A stretch of 14,924 nt of DNA. It comes from an uncultured Eubacteriales bacterium (GTDB lineage Bacteria > Bacillota > Clostridia > Christensenellales > UBA1242). The translations under genes were made by a program, and so were the position numbers. The stretch covers positions 1-14,924 of the forward strand of contig CAQFKO010000031.1 of NCBI GenBank assembly GCA_948787875.1. Reading direction: 5' to 3'. This document shows, in pieces, positions 12,984-14,924 of this stretch (position 1 is the stretch's first letter; the number at the start of each line of letters is the position of its first letter). The notes under the pieces are model-generated. The model did not search any database and was not told where the DNA came from. It was given only the letters and a program-made list of their open reading frames with translations.

Positions 12984-13024
12984 ATGCAAATTTTTGGCAT
13001 GTTTTGCACTTTTGAAAAATACTT

Positions 13025-13031
13025 TGACGAA
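13025..13031 (+). promoter_or_regulatory. Candidate Spo0A box upstream of the spoIIA operon
   Basis: TGACGAA matches the Spo0A box TGNCGAA exactly, 90 bases before the spoIIAA ATG. In B. subtilis the spoIIA operon is activated by Spo0A with sigma-H. I could not place a convincing sigma-H promoter (AGGA-type -35 with GAAT -10) beside it; a GATTGAAT segment near 13075 is only half a match. Confidence 0.45.
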
Positions 13032-13097
13032 AAATTTGTTATGCGAAAAGTTCTAAAATTTTGCTTATATTCAATCTGTTTACTTGATTTTTGGCAC

Positions 13098-13134
13098 AAA
13101 AAAAGAGCAAAGCAATTTTTTTTGCCTTACTCTT
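13098..13134 (-). terminator. Strong terminator of fhs
   Basis: A 13-base stem (13122-13134 with 13103-13115, two G-U pairs), a six-base A loop on the RNA, and a run of T on the minus strand (13098-13104). It lies 59 bases after the fhs stop and separates fhs from the spoIIA operon. Confidence 0.9.
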
Positions 13135-13192
13135 CTCTTTAACTTTTTATATTATGTGTGTCATAACACCTTAAATTTTGGACATTTACAGC

Positions 13193-14872
13193 CTATGACA
13201 AGCCACTTATCTTGCCGTTATTGTCTATATTTATTCTTTCGGCATTTGGTGATTTTGAAAGCCCCGGCATAAGCATCATGTTTCCCGCAATTGCAACAAT
13301 AAAGCCCGCACCTGCCTTAACCTCAATGTCGCGAACATTAATTATAAAGCCTTTTGGAGCGCCCACTAAGGCTTGATCATCAGACAAACTGAACTGTGTT
13401 TTTGCAATTATCACAGGCAAACCGTCAAGCTTTGCTTTTTTTATGAACTTGATTTTTTCCTTTGCAAGTTTTGAAAGTTTTATTCCCTTTCCGCCATAAA
13501 CATTTTTAACAATGTTCTCTATCTTCTTTTCTACGCTGTCTGTAAGTTTGTATGAATAGCAAAGTTTTTTGTTTGACAAATTGGCAAGAACGGCATTTGC
13601 AAGATCTTTTGTTCCTTCTCCGCCCTTTGCAAAGCATTCATTAACCACAGCCGTTACACCATGCTTTTTGAGTTTTTTTACAACCAAAGAAATCTCTTCG
13701 TCTGTGTCTGACAAAAATTTGTTTATAGTTACCACAACACTTTGCTTAAATGTCTTTTTTAGCGTGTTTATATGGTGATACAAATTGTCTAAGCCTTTTT
13801 CCAAAAGTTCAAGTTCTGAGGCAGTTGTGTTTGTTTCTGAACCACCATGGAATTTTAAACCGCGAATGGTTGAAACAAGAACAACAGCCGAAGGATTTAA
13901 ATTTCCAAGTCTGCACTTTAAGTCCAAAAACTTTTCTGCGCCAAGGTCACTTCCAAAACCTGCTTCTGTTATTACATAATCAGACAAGCTAAGGGCAAGT
14001 TTTGTTGCAACCATGCTGTTGCAACCATGTGCAATATTTGCAAAAGGTCCAAGATGCACAAAGGCAGGAGTGTGAGTTAAGGTTTGAACAAGGTTTGGCG
14101 CAAGTGCATTTTTAAGCAAAACCGCCATGCTTCCCTCTGCCTTTAACTCTTTTGCATAAACAGGTTCGCCCTTTGCGTTGAGGGCAACAATTATGTTTCC
14201 GAGTCTGTTTTTTAGGTCTTCAAAGTTTTCTGCAAGGCAACAGATTGCCATAATTTCGCTTGCGGCAGTAATTGTGAAATTATCTGTTCTTTCAACCGTT
14301 ATGTTGTTGCCGTCTTTGTCTTTTGAAGCCAAAGAATAATGTATTTCTCTTAAAGAACGGTCATTAACATCAAGGCACCTGTGGAACAAAACTTTTGAAG
14401 GGTCAATATTTAAATCGTTGCCAAAGAAAATATGATTGTCTATCATGGCTGAAAGCAAGTTATTTGCGGAAGTTATTGCATCAAAGTCGCCCGTAAAACT
14501 TAAATTGATTTGCTCCATTGGAACAACTTGGCTATAACCGCCTCCGGCAGCACCGCCCTTTACGCCGAAAACAGGACCAAGTGATGGCTCACGAAGAGCA
14601 AGACAAACATTTTTTCCCATTGATTTAAGCGCATCTGCAAGACCAATTGATACTGTGGTTTTTCCTATGCCGAATTTGGTTGGGCTCATTGCGGTAACCA
14701 AAATCAAATTGCCGGTTTTTTTTGCATTATTTGTAAGTTCATTATAAGTGGATACCTTTGCAACAAAATCACCGTAAGGAAGCAAATCTGACGCGCCAAG
14801 CCCCAAATCCTGAGCAACTTTTGTGATTTTTTTCATTTTTGCACCTTGTGCAATTTCAATATCAGATAACAT
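13193..14872 (-). CDS. fhs: Formate-tetrahydrofolate ligase
   Basis: This enzyme makes 10-formyltetrahydrofolate from formate, tetrahydrofolate and ATP, feeding one-carbon metabolism and, in acetogens, the methyl branch of the Wood-Ljungdahl pathway. It shows the P-loop FGIGKTT (67-73) after LVTAMSPT, REPSLGPVFGVKGGAAGGGYSQVVPMEQINL (starting at 94), NDRSLR, a conserved EAGFGSDLGAEKF block and GSETN. At 559 residues it is normal length (about 556). In the INLHFTGDFHAI block of typical enzymes both histidines are changed, giving NLSFTGDFDAI (Ser125, Asp131). AAGGAG lies eight bases before the ATG. A dedicated terminator follows. No other folate gene is visible in the window, so its pathway partners lie elsewhere. 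Confidence 0.95.
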   Translation of the reverse strand: MLSDIEIAQGAKMKKITKVAQDLGLGASDLLPYGDFVAKVSTYNELTNNAKKTGNLILVTAMSPTKFGIGKTTVSIGLADALKSMGKNVCLALREPSLGPVFGVKGGAAGGGYSQVVPMEQINLSFTGDFDAITSANNLLSAMIDNHIFFGNDLNIDPSKVLFHRCLDVNDRSLREIHYSLASKDKDGNNITVERTDNFTITAASEIMAICCLAENFEDLKNRLGNIIVALNAKGEPVYAKELKAEGSMAVLLKNALAPNLVQTLTHTPAFVHLGPFANIAHGCNSMVATKLALSLSDYVITEAGFGSDLGAEKFLDLKCRLGNLNPSAVVLVSTIRGLKFHGGSETNTTASELELLEKGLDNLYHHINTLKKTFKQSVVVTINKFLSDTDEEISLVVKKLKKHGVTAVVNECFAKGGEGTKDLANAVLANLSNKKLCYSYKLTDSVEKKIENIVKNVYGGKGIKLSKLAKEKIKFIKKAKLDGLPVIIAKTQFSLSDDQALVGAPKGFIINVRDIEVKAGAGFIVAIAGNMMLMPGLSKSPNAERINIDNNGKISGLS

Positions 14873-14901
14873 AATTTTATCTCCTTATATTAATTTATCT
14901 T

Positions 14902-14921
14902 AATGATTTAAAATAATCATT
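14902..14921. repeat. Inverted repeat upstream of fhs
   Basis: Seven-base arms (AATGATT at 14902-14908 and AATCATT at 14915-14921) with a six-base gap lie 30 bases before the fhs ATG, at the window edge. It may be an operator for fhs, or part of a feature cut off by the window end. Confidence 0.35.
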
Positions 14922-14924
14922 TAG

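Noticed and set aside
12936..12989. N-terminal extension of SpoIIAA from a TTG codon
   Set aside because: AGGAGG sits five bases before the ATG at 12935, the phospho-serine then falls at 58 as in B. subtilis, and the extension has no ribosome site.
1..14924. CRISPR array, mobile element or prophage
   Set aside because: No regularly spaced repeats, transposase, integrase or phage-like genes were seen on either strand.

Overview
The window is AT-rich DNA from a low-GC, endospore-forming bacterium, almost certainly a member of the Clostridia. The evidence is the intact spoIIAA-spoIIAB-sigF operon, a PdaB-type sporulation deacetylase, a tandem-OB single-strand-binding protein of a kind I associate with Clostridia, strong AGGAGG-type ribosome sites and compact TTGACA/TATAAT promoters. 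The genes look like ordinary chromosomal genes. I see no phage, transposase, integrase or CRISPR array.

Layout. 1-2560: one plus-strand gene for an unusual 800-residue protein, with a PadR DNA-binding domain, a very long acidic linker and four membrane helices. 2563-5640, minus strand: a polyprenyl diphosphate synthase, then a second unit of Asp/Glu racemase-like enzyme, TagD-like cytidylyltransferase, decayed short-chain dehydrogenase (SDR) remnant and unknown 150-residue protein. 5670-5845: tRNA-Trp with its own promoter and terminator. 5880-6750, plus strand: ribonuclease HI and a small cysteine-rich protein. 6770-8480, minus strand: a coiled-coil protein and a serine-palmitoyltransferase-like enzyme. 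Divergent from the latter at 8486-9690 is a PlsC-like acyltransferase homologue with a zinc ribbon and a broken catalytic motif. 9694-12935, minus strand: the SSB-like protein, pdaB, sigF, spoIIAB and spoIIAA. 13098-14872, minus strand: formate-tetrahydrofolate ligase (fhs).

How the genes work together. spoIIAA, spoIIAB and sigF form the known partner-switching module that activates sigma-F in the forespore. Candidate Spo0A boxes lie upstream of spoIIAA and between sigF and pdaB. The SPT-like enzyme and the acyltransferase-like protein share a compact divergent promoter region, which suggests (inference) a joint role in lipid or envelope chemistry. The racemase-cytidylyltransferase-SDR remnant cluster resembles a decaying cell-surface precursor operon.

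Most notable: the membrane-tethered PadR-acidic-linker protein; two genes whose promoters place the start of transcription on the ATG with no Shine-Dalgarno (rnhA and the acyltransferase homologue); the lysine replacing histidine in the acyltransferase motif; and an SDR pseudogene whose stop codon still overlaps the start of the next gene. All family calls come from reading motifs by eye. No database search was run.
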